64,000 bases of DNA, taken from positions 244,108 to 308,107 of the forward strand of contig NZ_VCIX01000085.1 of assembly GCF_006345825.1 (NCBI RefSeq), written 5' to 3'. Source of the stretch: Paenibacillus paridis (GTDB taxonomy: Bacteria; Bacillota; Bacilli; Paenibacillales; Paenibacillaceae). Positions 32,784 through 40,260 of this stretch are shown piece by piece (the stretch's first letter is position 1; the number at the start of each line of letters is the position of its first letter). The translations under genes were made by a program, and so were the position numbers. A model generated the notes under the pieces. It had not been told where the DNA came from, did no database searches, and saw only the letters and a list, made by a program, of their open reading frames with translations.

Positions 32784-33700
32784 TGCAGCATTTTCTGGTC
32801 CAAAATAAATTTTTGGTAGGCGTGCTACTGGGTATCGCCTTCGGCATTATTTCGCGTCTCCTTATGCTGAGAACGGATTACAGGCAATATCCAACCTATC
32901 CGCACGGAAGGATCATCCACATATCTCTAGGGGTCATTGCAGCAGCTCTTGGTGCGGTCGCCGTTCCGGCTTTGTTTAATAAAGATTATACCGCCATCAC
33001 TTTCTTGACTCTGGCTGCCCAGCAGTTCAGAGACGTACGTAAGATGGAGCGGGATACGTTGACCAAAATCGACAGCATGGAACTAGTTGGCAGAGGTTCG
33101 ACCTATATCGAAGGGATTGCGATGGTATTTGAAGGAAGGAACTATCTCGTTATCATGACTGCTTTGCTGACCAGTTTATTTGGGATTATGATCAATGTCT
33201 GGATTGGAATAGTGGCAGGCGCCATATCGCTTATCATTGTCGAGAAGCTAAAGTCAGGCAAAGCCATCGCTCATATTGCTGCAGTGGAGACAGCAAGGGT
33301 TCGGGTGGATGGTCCAGATTTGTACGTCGATGATGTTTACATTATGAATGTCGGACTAAAGGCTAACCAGGATATTATCGCTGAACGGGGAATGGGGTTT
33401 ATTTTAACCCCCTATAATTCGAACGGAAAGGTTACGTTAAGCAATTTGGGTCAGCGTCAGGCCATTCTATACGATGTGGCCACCATTCTGGGGGTATACC
33501 GCGACGATGGGGAGCCGGCGCTTATTCCGATGGCGAAGCTGGACATGAAGGACGGACGGCTTGCCGTTTTTATTTTGCCGCAGGAGTTCGATTCGGAAAA
33601 AGGGAAGCAGGTTATTTTGAAGGTGCCGATATTGGAATCAGCGGTTCGCATGCCGACTGAAGCTTCGGTCAACAAGAAAGGAGCCGGAGAGCATGGGTGA
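32783..33700 (+). CDS. YIEGIA family membrane protein (yphB position)
   Basis: The 305-residue protein carries the family name motif in STYIEGIAMVFEGRNYLV, preceded by two N-terminal membrane segments and followed by another pair (about 130-165), then a soluble C-terminal half with VYIMNVGLKANQD. YIEGIA proteins occur in endospore formers and have no defined activity. ATG 32783 overlaps the previous stop and has AAAGGAGG 12 nt upstream. A 59-residue gene overlaps its 3' end, a pairing seen with this family. Role in sporulation is likely but inferred. Confidence 0.85.
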   Translation: MQHFLVQNKFLVGVLLGIAFGIISRLLMLRTDYRQYPTYPHGRIIHISLGVIAAALGAVAVPALFNKDYTAITFLTLAAQQFRDVRKMERDTLTKIDSMELVGRGSTYIEGIAMVFEGRNYLVIMTALLTSLFGIMINVWIGIVAGAISLIIVEKLKSGKAIAHIAAVETARVRVDGPDLYVDDVYIMNVGLKANQDIIAERGMGFILTPYNSNGKVTLSNLGQRQAILYDVATILGVYRDDGEPALIPMAKLDMKDGRLAVFILPQEFDSEKGKQVILKVPILESAVRMPTEASVNKKGAGEHG

Positions 33701-33872
33701 GATTGTTGCCGTCGTATCTACGAAGCCTGAGTCGGTTGGGGGAGGAGCTCCCATTTTTATTGCGGAAAATTTAGAGAAGCTACAGGAAACTTCGTTTCTT
33801 CTAGAGAAGATATTAGATGCGAGCGCACACGATTTAAAGAACGGGACCATCATACTGGTCAACCACCGATAA
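33693..33872 (+). CDS. Small partner protein of the YIEGIA gene
   Basis: A 59-residue ORF from ATG 33693, overlapping the YIEGIA stop by 8 nt, with AAAGGAGCCGGAGAG upstream. The product begins MGEIVAVVSTKPESVGGGAP and ends with an amphipathic helix and a TIILVNH strand. Small proteins of this kind are annotated as companions of YIEGIA proteins, though I recall that from annotation practice and cannot verify it here. Tight overlap argues for co-translation. Confidence 0.7.
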   Translation: MGEIVAVVSTKPESVGGGAPIFIAENLEKLQETSFLLEKILDASAHDLKNGTIILVNHR

Positions 33873-33950
33873 TATGAAAAGTTAGCCAAGAACGCACTTT
33901 TTTGCTATGATGGTTAACGTGAGTATTTTTGAAGGAGTGGAAAACAAACT

Positions 33951-35273
33951 ATGGCAAGACCCGTTATCGCTATCGTCGGCCGTCCGAATGTGGGTAAATC
34001 CACGATTTTTAATCGGGTCATCGGCGACCGTTTAGCAATTGTTGAGGATAAACCGGGTGTCACTCGTGACCGATTGTATGGCACCGGAGAGTGGAATGGA
34101 AAACCGTTCAGCATAATCGATACTGGCGGTATTGAAATCGATGGCGAAGATGAAATTATGAAATCTGTACGTATGCAGGCTGAACTTGCAATCGAAGAAG
34201 CAGATGTGATTATCTTTATGGCCGATGCGAAGTCCGGCTTGACGCATGCGGATGATGAAGTTGCTCAAATGCTGTTCCGTTCTGGCAAGCCCGTTGTACT
34301 GGCAGTAAATAAAGTAGACAATCAAGGCCGAATGGATGAGGTTTATGAGTTTTACGGTCTTGGCTTTGGCGAACCCATAGCCATATCTGGATCGCATGGC
34401 CTTGGCATTGGCGATTTGCTCGATGCAGCGGTTTCCCTGTTGCCGGAGCAAACGGACGATGGCTACGACGAGGATGTTATTCGTGTAGCGCTGATCGGAC
34501 GTCCTAACGTTGGGAAATCATCGCTAGTTAATGCTCTGCTCGGTGAAGACCGCGTAATCGTGAGCAACGTAGCGGGTACAACGCGCGATGCAATCGATAC
34601 GCCTTTTGAACGCGATGGGCAGCGCTATGTCCTCATTGATACCGCCGGTATGCGCAAGCGCGGCAAGGTTTATGAGTCTACGGAGAAGTACAGCGTAATG
34701 CGTGCGATGAAGGCTATTGAGCGCGCCGACGTGGTATGTGTATTGATTAATGGCGAAGAAGGCATTATTGAGCAGGACAAGCATATTGCCGGTTATGCTC
34801 ATGAAGCGGGCAAAGCATCGATTTTTGTAGTCAATAAATGGGATGTCGTTGACAAAGACGAGAAGACGATGCAAAATTTCTCGCAAAATATTCGGGACCA
34901 TTTTTTGTTTATGTCCTACGCCCCAATCGTTTATCTGTCTGCCTTGACGAAACAGCGCTTACAAAAGCTGCTTCCTGTCGTTAATCATGTATCGGAACAG
35001 CATGCGATGCGCATTCAAACGCATCTGCTTAATGATGTCATTTCCGATGCGGTTGCGATCAATCCGCCGCCATCCGACAAAGGGAAGCGTCTGCGCATTA
35101 ACTACGTTACTCAGGTGGCAATCAAACCTCCAACGATCGTTGTATTTGTGAATGATCCGGAAATTATGCATTTCTCGTACGAGCGTTATCTCGAAAATAA
35201 AATTCGTGCTGCATTTAATTTTGAAGGGACGCCAATACGAATATTCTCACGTCGTAAGTCCGAAGAAGATTAG
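33951..35273 (+). CDS. der: Ribosome biogenesis GTPase Der (EngA)
   Basis: Essential GTPase for 50S subunit maturation, with two tandem GTPase domains. The 440-residue protein has P-loops GRPNVGKST (residues 10-18) and GRPNVGKSS (about 183-191), switch motifs DTGG and DTAG, NKVD and NKWD base-recognition motifs, and a C-terminal KH-like domain (about 350-440) ending in basic [12 protein letters not shown] lies upstream of the ATG. A TATGAT at about 33904 could be a -10. plsY and gpsA follow in a likely operon. Confidence 0.96.
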   Translation: MARPVIAIVGRPNVGKSTIFNRVIGDRLAIVEDKPGVTRDRLYGTGEWNGKPFSIIDTGGIEIDGEDEIMKSVRMQAELAIEEADVIIFMADAKSGLTHADDEVAQMLFRSGKPVVLAVNKVDNQGRMDEVYEFYGLGFGEPIAISGSHGLGIGDLLDAAVSLLPEQTDDGYDEDVIRVALIGRPNVGKSSLVNALLGEDRVIVSNVAGTTRDAIDTPFERDGQRYVLIDTAGMRKRGKVYESTEKYSVMRAMKAIERADVVCVLINGEEGIIEQDKHIAGYAHEAGKASIFVVNKWDVVDKDEKTMQNFSQNIRDHFLFMSYAPIVYLSALTKQRLQKLLPVVNHVSEQHAMRIQTHLLNDVISDAVAINPPPSDKGKRLRINYVTQVAIKPPTIVVFVNDPEIMHFSYERYLENKIRAAFNFEGTPIRIFSRRKSEED

Positions 35274-35285
35274 GGGAGAAGTAGC

Positions 35286-35882
35286 TTGTTATATGGAGTA
35301 ATCGCGATTGCTTTAAGCTATTTGTTAGGTTCGGTTTCATTCAGTATCGTAATTGCAAAATGGGTTAAGGGCATCGATATCCGTCAGCATGGAAGCGGCA
35401 ACGCAGGGGCTACGAATACACTTAGGGTGCTCGGCAAAGGGCCGGGCATACTGGTGTTTGTGCTGGATATTGCCAAAGGCGTTGCGGCTGTATGGATTGG
35501 CCATGTTCTTGGAGAAAATGATTGGATACCCGTTCTTTGCGGACTTGCAGCCATTATTGGCCATAACTGGCCGATTTGGTTCCGCTTCAAAGGCGGCAAA
35601 GGCATTGCAACGACTGTAGGCGTCATCTTAACGCTTGCCTTTATTCCTGCTCTCTGCGCAGGCGTAATTGCAATTGCAGCAATTGCTTTAACACGCTATG
35701 TCTCGCTTGGCTCATTGCTGTTCGCTGCTTTAACGCCATTATTCATTTGTATCTTTTATTTTTCCGTTCCTTTACTTTGTGCAAGTCTTCTGATCTGTAT
35801 ATTTGCTTTCGTACGCCATCGGACGAATATCGTAAAGCTGCTTCAAGGCACGGAGAACAAGCTGGGTGCAAAGAAAGGATAG
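35286..35882 (+). CDS. plsY: Acyl-phosphate:glycerol-3-phosphate acyltransferase PlsY
   Basis: Integral membrane enzyme that transfers the acyl group of acyl phosphate to glycerol 3-phosphate, the first step of phospholipid synthesis. The 198-residue protein has five or more membrane segments and the three family motifs: the GSVSFS region near 15-20, GSGNAGATNTLRVLG (about 37-51) and the loop GHNWPIWFRFKGGKGIATT (about 91-109), and RHRTNI near the end. TTG 35286 has GGGGAG 7 nt upstream. gpsA, which makes its substrate, follows directly. Confidence 0.95.
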   Translation: MLYGVIAIALSYLLGSVSFSIVIAKWVKGIDIRQHGSGNAGATNTLRVLGKGPGILVFVLDIAKGVAAVWIGHVLGENDWIPVLCGLAAIIGHNWPIWFRFKGGKGIATTVGVILTLAFIPALCAGVIAIAAIALTRYVSLGSLLFAALTPLFICIFYFSVPLLCASLLICIFAFVRHRTNIVKLLQGTENKLGAKKG

Positions 35883-35893
35883 TGAACGCAAGC

Positions 35894-36928
35894 ATGACAG
35901 AGGTTGTTCCATCAACAATGAAAAAGGCGGCAGTATTGGTTGCGGGAAGCTGGGGAACTGCCCTGGCTTCTGTTCTTGCGAGTAACGGCTATCGCGTGAT
36001 GTTATGGACGCGCAAAGAAGAGCAGGCACAGGATATTAACGACAATCGTGAAAACAGCAAGTTTTTGCCTGGCGTGAAGCTCCCGGAGCTCATTTGTGCT
36101 ACGACAGATTTAAAGCTTGCTCTGGAAAATACCGAGCTGGCCTTGTTTGTCGCTCCTTCCGGCGCGATGCGCGAGGTTGCAAGACAAGCTGCGGCATTTT
36201 TGTCTTCGGATACGCTGGTGGTACATGCCACCAAAGGGTTTGAAGGGGATACGCTGAAGAGGATGACGACTGTTCTCTCCGAGGAGCTCGGAAGATCCGT
36301 GGAAGATTTGGTCGTCCTGTCGGGACCTAGCCACGCGGAAGAGGTTGTGCGCGAGCAGCCGACCACGGTCGTTGTCGCGTCAGCTAATCTGCAGACTGCA
36401 GAGAAGGCGCAGGATGCGCTCATGAATACCCATTTCCGAGTGTACACGAATCCGGATGTCGTAGGGGTTGAAGTAGCTGGCGCAATTAAAAACATTATTG
36501 CGCTTGGCGCTGGCCTCACGGACGGCTTGCAATTTGGCGATAATGCCAAGGCGGCGCTGTTAACCCGGGGTCTTGCGGAGATTGGCAGGCTAGGAACCGC
36601 AATGGGAGCTAATCCGCTAACGTTTGCTGGACTTGCTGGCGTCGGCGACTTGGTCGTGACTTGTACAAGTAAGCACAGCCGTAACTGGCGTGCAGGTTAC
36701 ATGCTGGCTGACGGAACGCCGTTAGATGAGGTCCTCAGTCGAATGGGCATGGTTGTTGAGGGTGTTCGCACGACTCGCGCCGCTTACCAACTGGCGAAAC
36801 AATATGACGTCGAAATGCCGATTACCTTCCAGCTCTACGAGGTGTTATTCTCGAACAAAGCTCCTCGAACTGCGGTCGAGCATCTGATGGGCAGGCTGCG
36901 TACGCATGAAATCGAGGAAATAGGCTAA
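35894..36928 (+). CDS. gpsA: Glycerol-3-phosphate dehydrogenase [NAD(P)+]
   Basis: Reduces dihydroxyacetone phosphate to glycerol 3-phosphate for lipid synthesis, feeding PlsY. The 344-residue protein shows AGSWGTALASVLASNGY of the nucleotide fold, the catalytic lysine region VEVAGAIKNIIALGAGL, and TCTSKHSRNW in the substrate domain. The first glycine of the usual GxGxxG is valine here (LVAGSWG). ATG 35894 is chosen as the first ATG after the plsY stop; ATG 35918 is possible and would match a shorter family N-terminus. Long upstream frame in plsY is not coding. Confidence 0.93.
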   Translation: MTEVVPSTMKKAAVLVAGSWGTALASVLASNGYRVMLWTRKEEQAQDINDNRENSKFLPGVKLPELICATTDLKLALENTELALFVAPSGAMREVARQAAAFLSSDTLVVHATKGFEGDTLKRMTTVLSEELGRSVEDLVVLSGPSHAEEVVREQPTTVVVASANLQTAEKAQDALMNTHFRVYTNPDVVGVEVAGAIKNIIALGAGLTDGLQFGDNAKAALLTRGLAEIGRLGTAMGANPLTFAGLAGVGDLVVTCTSKHSRNWRAGYMLADGTPLDEVLSRMGMVVEGVRTTRAAYQLAKQYDVEMPITFQLYEVLFSNKAPRTAVEHLMGRLRTHEIEEIG

Positions 36929-37009
36929 GGACCAGCGCCTACACCAATCCAATTACCTTCTCATATGATGCATGGAGCAAGACACATGCGCATCCTGGAG
37001 GTGTAGGAT

Positions 37010-37285
37010 ATGGCGAAGGATTTTTCCAAAGATATTCTTAGTTCGATTAATAAAAAAGCAGGCAAGAACATCACCGAAAGCTCGGTCAAAAAACTGGCCA
37101 GCGGCGTTACCGCAGAAACGATGACGGACGAAACCGAGCTGCGCAAGCTGATCAAGCAAGTGTCGGAGATGGCTAAAGTAAAAGTGGCGGAATCGACAGT
37201 CAATGATATCGTCAAAGCGGTCAAGGCAAGCGGCATGAGCGCGAGTAACATGGAAACTCTGATGAAAATGATGATGAAAAAATAA
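37010..37285 (+). CDS. spoVIF: Stage VI sporulation protein F
   Basis: Small spore coat assembly protein (SpoVIF family). The 91-residue protein is fully helical, Lys/Ser-rich, with two similar halves (SVKKLASGVTAETM and TVNDIVKAVKASGM) and ends in a methionine/lysine tail. Length matches the family. CTGGAGGTG precedes the ATG. A CATATGATG sequence at about 36963 with an upstream CACC could be a sigma-K type promoter, as expected for a mother-cell gene, but this is weak. A strong terminator follows. Confidence 0.85.
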   Translation: MAKDFSKDILSSINKKAGKNITESSVKKLASGVTAETMTDETELRKLIKQVSEMAKVKVAESTVNDIVKAVKASGMSASNMETLMKMMMKK

Positions 37286-37294
37286 AGCTATGCG

Positions 37295-37364
37295 GCAAAA
37301 GCGCAGGGTGCTTCCGATGATGTGTATTCGGTGCCGCACCCTGTCAGCTTTTGTCCTTTTTTTT
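37295..37364 (+). terminator. Intrinsic terminator after spoVIF
   Basis: CAAAAGC plus GCAGGGTGC pairs with GCACCCTGTC plus AGCTTTTG (37296-37353), with an inner CCGAT/ATTCGG hairpin, then TCC and eight T. Confidence 0.88.
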
Positions 37365-37516
37365 GAACTGCAGGTAAGTATGCCATTTCGCCATATAAGC
37401 TCTATATTTCATGGAATGAATCGCGCCGCGAAAGGACGCCGTTAGGCTTTTTTTCTTAAGCGATGTTATAATAATATTGAATTCATTATGCTATAGATTA
37501 GGAGAATGGAATTACT

Positions 37517-37696
37517 ATGGATGCAATGACTAAGATGTGGGTTTCGCTATTCGGCATTGGGATGATGGCGATTGCGGCCCTTTTAATTACGTTTGCTCGC
37601 TTGAAAACGAAGGGTGTCTTGAAATTTGTGCTTTCCTTGGTTGCGTTTATCGTACTGATAATCGGCTTTATATGCGGACTTATTTCCATTATTTAG
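37517..37696 (+). CDS. DUF2768 small membrane protein (YphE position)
   Basis: A 59-residue protein from ATG 37517 with two membrane segments (about 8-27 and 36-57) joined by a short basic turn RLKTKG. Bacillus has DUF2768 protein YphE between gpsA and spoIVA, which matches this place and architecture. AGGAG lies about 13 nt upstream, a loose spacing. A TATAAT-like sequence at about 37468 may be its -10. Function unknown. Confidence 0.72.
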   Translation: MDAMTKMWVSLFGIGMMAIAALLITFARLKTKGVLKFVLSLVAFIVLIIGFICGLISII

Positions 37697-37751
37697 GCCA
37701 ACTTACATAAGCAATTGCTACTATAATCCGAAAGGGAGATTCTGACATACA

Positions 37752-38048
37752 ATGATTGAATTAAAGGGTAGAACGAAAACGGCTATTGTTCAAGGGGAAG
37801 CCGGCCTCTCGCTGCTGGATCTTGCTATGAAACATAATGTGGATTGGAGCTTTTCATGCGCTAGGGGAACATGTGCGCGCTGCCGCTGCCTGGTTACGGA
37901 AGGCGCTGATCAGTTAGAGGGAATCACAGACGAAGAATGGGACCGCCTTGAACCGGAGGAATTTGACGAAGGCTACCGACTGGGCTGCCAAGCGATCATA
38001 AAGAATGCGGATGCGAATATCGTTGCCGCAAACAAAACTTATTTTTGA
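37752..38048 (+). CDS. [2Fe-2S] ferredoxin, plant/adrenodoxin fold
   Basis: A 98-residue ferredoxin with the cluster ligands C36-x4-C41-x2-C44 (in SCARGTCARCRC) and a fourth cysteine in RLGCQA near residue 78. An extra cysteine, C46, follows the third ligand. The acidic middle DEEWDRLEPEEFDEG is a typical partner-docking surface. GAAAGGGAG precedes the ATG. Electron partners are not evident; another distinct ferredoxin lies about 650 nt downstream, with a nucleotidyltransferase-like gene between. Confidence 0.88.
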   Translation: MIELKGRTKTAIVQGEAGLSLLDLAMKHNVDWSFSCARGTCARCRCLVTEGADQLEGITDEEWDRLEPEEFDEGYRLGCQAIIKNADANIVAANKTYF

Positions 38049-38100
38049 GGTTGAAGTCAGCAGGAGGCTTTATCATTGATTATAAAAGGAAGTGCCGGCG

Positions 38101-38703
38101 ATGACCGAACAGCAACGCATTCATAAGGCGCTGGCTGCTATTATTCAAGCTACGGAACAAAGCTCCTCGCAGTGGATCATAGGCGGGAGCACAAGCTTAA
38201 TGCTTAGAGGAATTCCGCTGGCTGCTGATCCGCGCGATTTGGATATCTACTGTGACGACGAGGACATGGATGATCTCTATGAGGCGTTAAGCTCATTCGC
38301 AATCGATGAGCCAGTAATAAGCGTGACGGATATGTATCGATCTAGGCTGTGCCACTTTACCGTACATGAAGTACAGGTAGAATTGGTAGGCGGGTTTCGG
38401 GTTCAGGCTGGCGGCAACATCTATGAAACGATGGTGCGTAAGCTGCTTTTGCCGTTCTCAGACCATGCTTATCTGGAGGGCTCGGCTTTGGCGGCATCGG
38501 TCGTACCGCTTGCTCATGAGCTGTGGTTTAATTATTTGCGGGGACGTGCGGACAGGGTGGACATGATCGTTCAAGCCTTTGCCGAATCGCCATCCAAGCA
38601 TGAAGGAGCTCTTGCTGCCATTGAACAAAACAATGTGTTCACGATTGAAGCGAAACGCAGTCTTCATCATTTAATTTCAGCCGGAGAGGTTGGTGGCTTG
38701 TAA
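38101..38703 (+). CDS. Nucleotidyltransferase-fold protein, function unknown
   Basis: The 200-residue product resembles minimal nucleotidyltransferases: IIGGSTSLMLRGI (about residues 28-40, glycine-serine signature) followed by DPRDLDIYCDDED, where D-L-D would bind metal. The rest has LRGRADRVDM and a helical C-terminus. It could transfer nucleotides to a small molecule or protein, or be an inactive fold. ATG 38101 has AAAGGAAGTG 7 nt upstream. Stop overlaps the start of the next ferredoxin (TAATG), so the two are co-translated. Confidence 0.7.
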   Translation: MTEQQRIHKALAAIIQATEQSSSQWIIGGSTSLMLRGIPLAADPRDLDIYCDDEDMDDLYEALSSFAIDEPVISVTDMYRSRLCHFTVHEVQVELVGGFRVQAGGNIYETMVRKLLLPFSDHAYLEGSALAASVVPLAHELWFNYLRGRADRVDMIVQAFAESPSKHEGALAAIEQNNVFTIEAKRSLHHLISAGEVGGL

Positions 38704-39050
38704 TGGACGGAGAGGTTACCTTTTGGCCATCTGGCAAAAAAATTAAGGTGAGGCACGGCACGACGCTGCTAGACGCCGCCAGACGCGCTAATTTACCCAT
38801 TGTTACCCGCTGCGGGGGTAAAGGGGCCTGCTTTATGTGCAAGGTCAGCGTGAGGCCTGAGAGCGAGCTGCTGCCCATTGGGGATAATGAAAGGCGGAAG
38901 CTGTCGGGGCTTGAGGGTGACCATATCCGGCTTGGTTGCCAAGCGAAGGTTGCGGGCAGAGTGATTGTTGATATTCCGCTCGATCCGCTTCGCGCGGCAG
39001 TCGCGAGACAGCTTGCCCGCCAAGCGGAAGAAAACGACGATTTATGGTAG
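38703..39050 (+). CDS. Second [2Fe-2S] ferredoxin
   Basis: A 115-residue ferredoxin with ligands C37-x5-C43-x2-C46 in RCGGKGACFMC and a last cysteine in RLGCQAKV near residue 79. It differs from the first ferredoxin by one residue more between ligands 1 and 2 and by a basic helical C-terminal extension (LRAAVARQLARQAEE). The start overlaps the preceding stop. Two unlike ferredoxins around one nucleotidyltransferase-like gene suggest a shared but unknown process. 38-bp repeats follow the stop. Confidence 0.86.
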   Translation: MDGEVTFWPSGKKIKVRHGTTLLDAARRANLPIVTRCGGKGACFMCKVSVRPESELLPIGDNERRKLSGLEGDHIRLGCQAKVAGRVIVDIPLDPLRAAVARQLARQAEENDDLW

Positions 39051-39055
39051 CGGAA

Positions 39056-39200
39056 TGCTTACGAAGTAGGTTTTCTACAAAAACCTAAGTTAATGCTTAC
39101 GAAGTAGGTTTTCTACGAAAACCTAAGTTAAAGCTTACGAAGTAGGTTTTCTACAAAAACCTAAGTTAATGCTTACGAAGTAGGTTTTCTACGAAAACCT
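39056..39200 (+). repeat. Four tandem 38-bp hairpin repeats
   Basis: Units start at 39056, 39094, 39132 and 39170 (the last is cut at 39200). Each reads TGCTTACGAAG, then the inverted repeat AGGTTTTCTACRAAAACCT, then AAGTTAA. The R base alternates A, G, A, G, so the array may have grown as a 76-bp dimer. The last unit runs into the TGGAGGAG ribosome site of the lipoprotein gene at 39217. There are no spacers, so this is not a CRISPR. Confidence 0.95.
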
Positions 39201-39216
39201 TGGAGGAGTGAAAAAA

Positions 39217-39969
39217 ATGATACGAACGTTTAACGGGGGGCCGCGTTTTTATTTGCGTCCAGCGGCGTCTGTTGTTGCTTTATTTGTAATCGTGCTCGCG
39301 CTGTCTGGCTGCATGTATCCGAAGGAGCAACTGAAGCAGAATCAGGTTGCTCCGAAGGAGGCCATACGGAATGTACAAGCGGCCATCGACCAATACCAGC
39401 AGGAAACAGGCATGCTGCCAATTAAGAACAGCACTGCCGAAACGCCTAAATATGAGAAGTTTTATGTTGATTTTGCCAAGCTGGGCCGGACAGGCTATAT
39501 GACTGATATCCCGTCCTCCGCGTTTGAGAACGGGGGGAACTACAGCTTTCTCGTCATTGATGAGGAGACGAAGCCACGAATCAAACTGCTTGATATCGTT
39601 GCTTTCCAGAAGATTAATGACATCCAGGGCTGGGTGACGTCTTATATCCAAACGAGCAGCAAGCTGCCAAAGGGAGAAGAGATGTACCCTGGTTTTTATC
39701 AAATTGATTATAAGGGCATGAACAAAACGGCACCGACGATTCGAAGCGTATTTTCCGGGCAAACCATTCAAGCCCTTGTGGATGACAACGGGGTCGTGTA
39801 CTCGGACTACGGCATAGATATCATGCAATTCGTGCAAAAAAATGAAAACAAGGATATCGATGCAGATACGGATTTGAGAGCATTGCTTGTGGACGGATCT
39901 GATTTTGTTCCGGTCAAAGCACCGGCATATCATTTGGTCAATAATGAGCCGCAGGCGGTAAAACCTTAA
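39217..39969 (+). CDS. Lipoprotein at the yphF position, unknown function
   Basis: A 250-residue exported lipoprotein: a basic start, a hydrophobic stretch and the lipobox LSGC with the cysteine at about residue 32. The mature part begins with Lys/Gln-rich helix VRNVQ-like sequence (AIRNVQAAIDQYQQETG), resembling a pilin-like helix, and continues with mixed strands and FYQIDYKGM. Bacillus subtilis has lipoprotein gene yphF just before spoIVA; position and size agree, but I cannot confirm homology. ATG 39217 has GGAGGAG 8 nt upstream; GTG 39208 overlaps that site. Confidence 0.8.
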   Translation: MIRTFNGGPRFYLRPAASVVALFVIVLALSGCMYPKEQLKQNQVAPKEAIRNVQAAIDQYQQETGMLPIKNSTAETPKYEKFYVDFAKLGRTGYMTDIPSSAFENGGNYSFLVIDEETKPRIKLLDIVAFQKINDIQGWVTSYIQTSSKLPKGEEMYPGFYQIDYKGMNKTAPTIRSVFSGQTIQALVDDNGVVYSDYGIDIMQFVQKNENKDIDADTDLRALLVDGSDFVPVKAPAYHLVNNEPQAVKP

Positions 39970-39999
39970 TACTGGCTGCACTGCGGTGCCGATCGAAGA

Positions 40000-40036
40000 A
40001 ACCTCACCAAGACCATGTCTGGTTGAGGTTTTTTTT
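40000..40036 (+). terminator. Intrinsic terminator after the lipoprotein gene
   Basis: AACCTCA plus CCA pairs with TGG plus TGAGGTT (40000-40030), then eight T. Separates the lipoprotein gene from spoIVA. Confidence 0.88.
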
Positions 40037-40133
40037 GCATTCTACGGTCATAGATATGGATCTAATCTCATATATTTCAATCTTGGAAGGGAAGCTCGCA
40101 AACGAGGAAAAAAAGATTTCGTAGAAAGAATCG

Positions 40134-40161
40134 TCATAATCGGAAAGCTTGAACATAAGAT
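40134..40161 (+). promoter_or_regulatory. Possible sigma-E promoter of spoIVA
   Basis: TCATAAT (40134-40140) and CATAAGAT (40154-40161) with a 13-bp spacer resemble the mother-cell sigma-E consensus. spoIVA is sigma-E dependent in Bacillus subtilis. The leader to the GTG start would be about 93 nt. Confidence 0.45.
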
Positions 40162-40260
40162 GATACTAGTCCAAAAGCATGTACGAGTTGCGTCGCTGGC
40201 CTGCCCTATTGACCGGTGGATGGCGGCGAACCGGAAAAATCAATTGGGAGGGGATATTCA

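Noticed and set aside
35576..35893. Long N-terminal extension of gpsA through plsY
   Set aside because: It overlaps the conserved plsY gene in another frame; homology starts near 35918.
39056..39200. 38-bp repeats as a CRISPR array
   Set aside because: Units are directly contiguous without spacers and no cas gene is present.
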